A stretch of DNA of 5,434 nt from Alphaproteobacteria bacterium (GTDB lineage: Bacteria; Pseudomonadota; Alphaproteobacteria; Rickettsiales; UBA6187). The stretch spans positions 1 through 5,434 of the forward strand of contig JAJRPW010000163.1 in assembly GCA_024280585.1 (NCBI GenBank), in the 5' to 3' direction. The position numbers and the translations under genes were made by a program. The notes below the pieces were generated by a model. The model made no database searches. It was not told the origin of the DNA and saw only the letters and a list, made by a program, of their open reading frames with translations. This document shows, in pieces, positions 4,849-5,434 of this stretch (position 1 is its first letter; the number at the start of each line of letters is the position of its first letter).

Positions 4849-5434
4849 ATGTTAGCAGCGAAAAAAATTGGCCAATGCGCCTACCAGGCTTTAATCGACA
4901 CTGTTGATCATGACGGCATCGAACATGCTGGTTATATTGCATTTCTGGTGATTTTAGCGATTTTTCCATTTTTAGTATTTATCTTCGCCATCGCCGGTTT
5001 TTTTGGCCAGACTGAACTGGGTTTACAGCTCGCCAGCCTTATAACCGATAATCAGCTAATTCCCCCCGACGTTTTGAGCGCATTACAACCACGCATTCAA
5101 GAAATAACCTCCGGCCCGCCGCAAGGCTTGCTAACCGTCGCAATCGTCGGTGCAGTATGGACTTCTTCATCTGCCGTTGAAGGCTTGCGTACCATCTTGA
5201 ACCGCGCTTATAGGGTTGGAACTCCGCCTGCATATATCTGGCGCCGCTTGATGAGCATCGCCCAATTTTTGATACTCACCTCACTGATAATACTAGTGAC
5301 ATTGCTTTTTATCGTTGCGCCGAGCATCTGGAACAACATCCACCAGTTTATTCCATTGGAAAAAATCGACGCTTTGATTAACTCCACCAATATTTTTCTA
5401 ACGCCATATTGGGACGAGATCCGTTACAGCATAA
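4849..5434 (+). CDS. YihY/BrkB family inner-membrane protein, N-terminal part (cut by right edge)
   Basis: The frame is open to the end of the window and gives 195 residues; complete family members are usually near 300. The family (YihY/BrkB, once mislabelled RNase BN) consists of inner-membrane proteins of uncertain function. After a cytoplasmic start comes the first helix region (about 29-52, GYIAFLVILAIFPFLVFIFA), matching the family's conserved segment after a GxxxxAxxxAY-like stretch. Then follow a second helix (about 93-110) running into VWTSSSAVEGLRTILNRAYRV (103-123), the best family signature, and a third (about 136-160). The ATG at 4849 is the first possible start, because an in-frame TAA lies two codons upstream. 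No Shine-Dalgarno sequence precedes it, and a TATAAA sits at a distance that would suit a leaderless transcript. It is divergent from thiC, with no evident functional link. Confidence 0.9.
   Translation, partial: MLAAKKIGQCAYQALIDTVDHDGIEHAGYIAFLVILAIFPFLVFIFAIAGFFGQTELGLQLASLITDNQLIPPDVLSALQPRIQEITSGPPQGLLTVAIVGAVWTSSSAVEGLRTILNRAYRVGTPPAYIWRRLMSIAQFLILTSLIILVTLLFIVAPSIWNNIHQFIPLEKIDALINSTNIFLTPYWDEIRYSI

Noticed and set aside
5039..5390. Short minus-strand open frames at the right end
   Set aside because: They lie antisense to the YihY/BrkB family frame, whose membrane helices and family signature are clear.

Overview
The window looks like chromosomal housekeeping DNA of a moderately AT-rich alphaproteobacterium. 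The clue is gene order: the end of secD is followed at once by a small Mth938/NDUFAF3-like gene, as in the alphaproteobacterial yajC-secD-secF neighbourhood. The other recognisable proteins (Fe-type superoxide dismutase, a CNHCPYVK-type thioredoxin-like protein, a long ThiC and a YihY/BrkB membrane protein) fit this, but genus cannot be read from the sequence. I see no mobile element, CRISPR array, tRNA or rRNA.

Layout, left to right. The 3' part of secD (1-801, +) is open at the left edge. One base after its stop begins the Mth938-like gene (803-1168, +). It converges on sodB (1165-1758, -), and the two share a TTAA in which both stop codons lie. A 162-base divergent intergenic region carries back-to-back promoters for sodB and for a thioredoxin-like gene (1921-2472, +). 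That gene converges, with a 2-base gap, on an unrecognised 120-aa gene (2475-2837, -), which has a GTG start, a good ribosome binding site and codon use unlike its neighbours. Its putative promoter overlaps the stop codon of thiC (2898-4721, -). A 127-base AT-rich divergent region then separates thiC from a YihY/BrkB family gene (4849 onwards, +), which is cut by the right edge.

Function. There is no single pathway. secD and its neighbour belong to protein export and membrane biogenesis. sodB and the thioredoxin-like gene share a regulatory region and both suggest oxidative-stress or redox functions. thiC makes the pyrimidine half of thiamine.

I found no clear new multi-gene system. The points most worth a second look are the absence of a recognisable TPP riboswitch in front of thiC, the odd 120-aa gene, an 8-base element (TAGAGACT) at the same distance from two start codons, and the lack of secF after secD.
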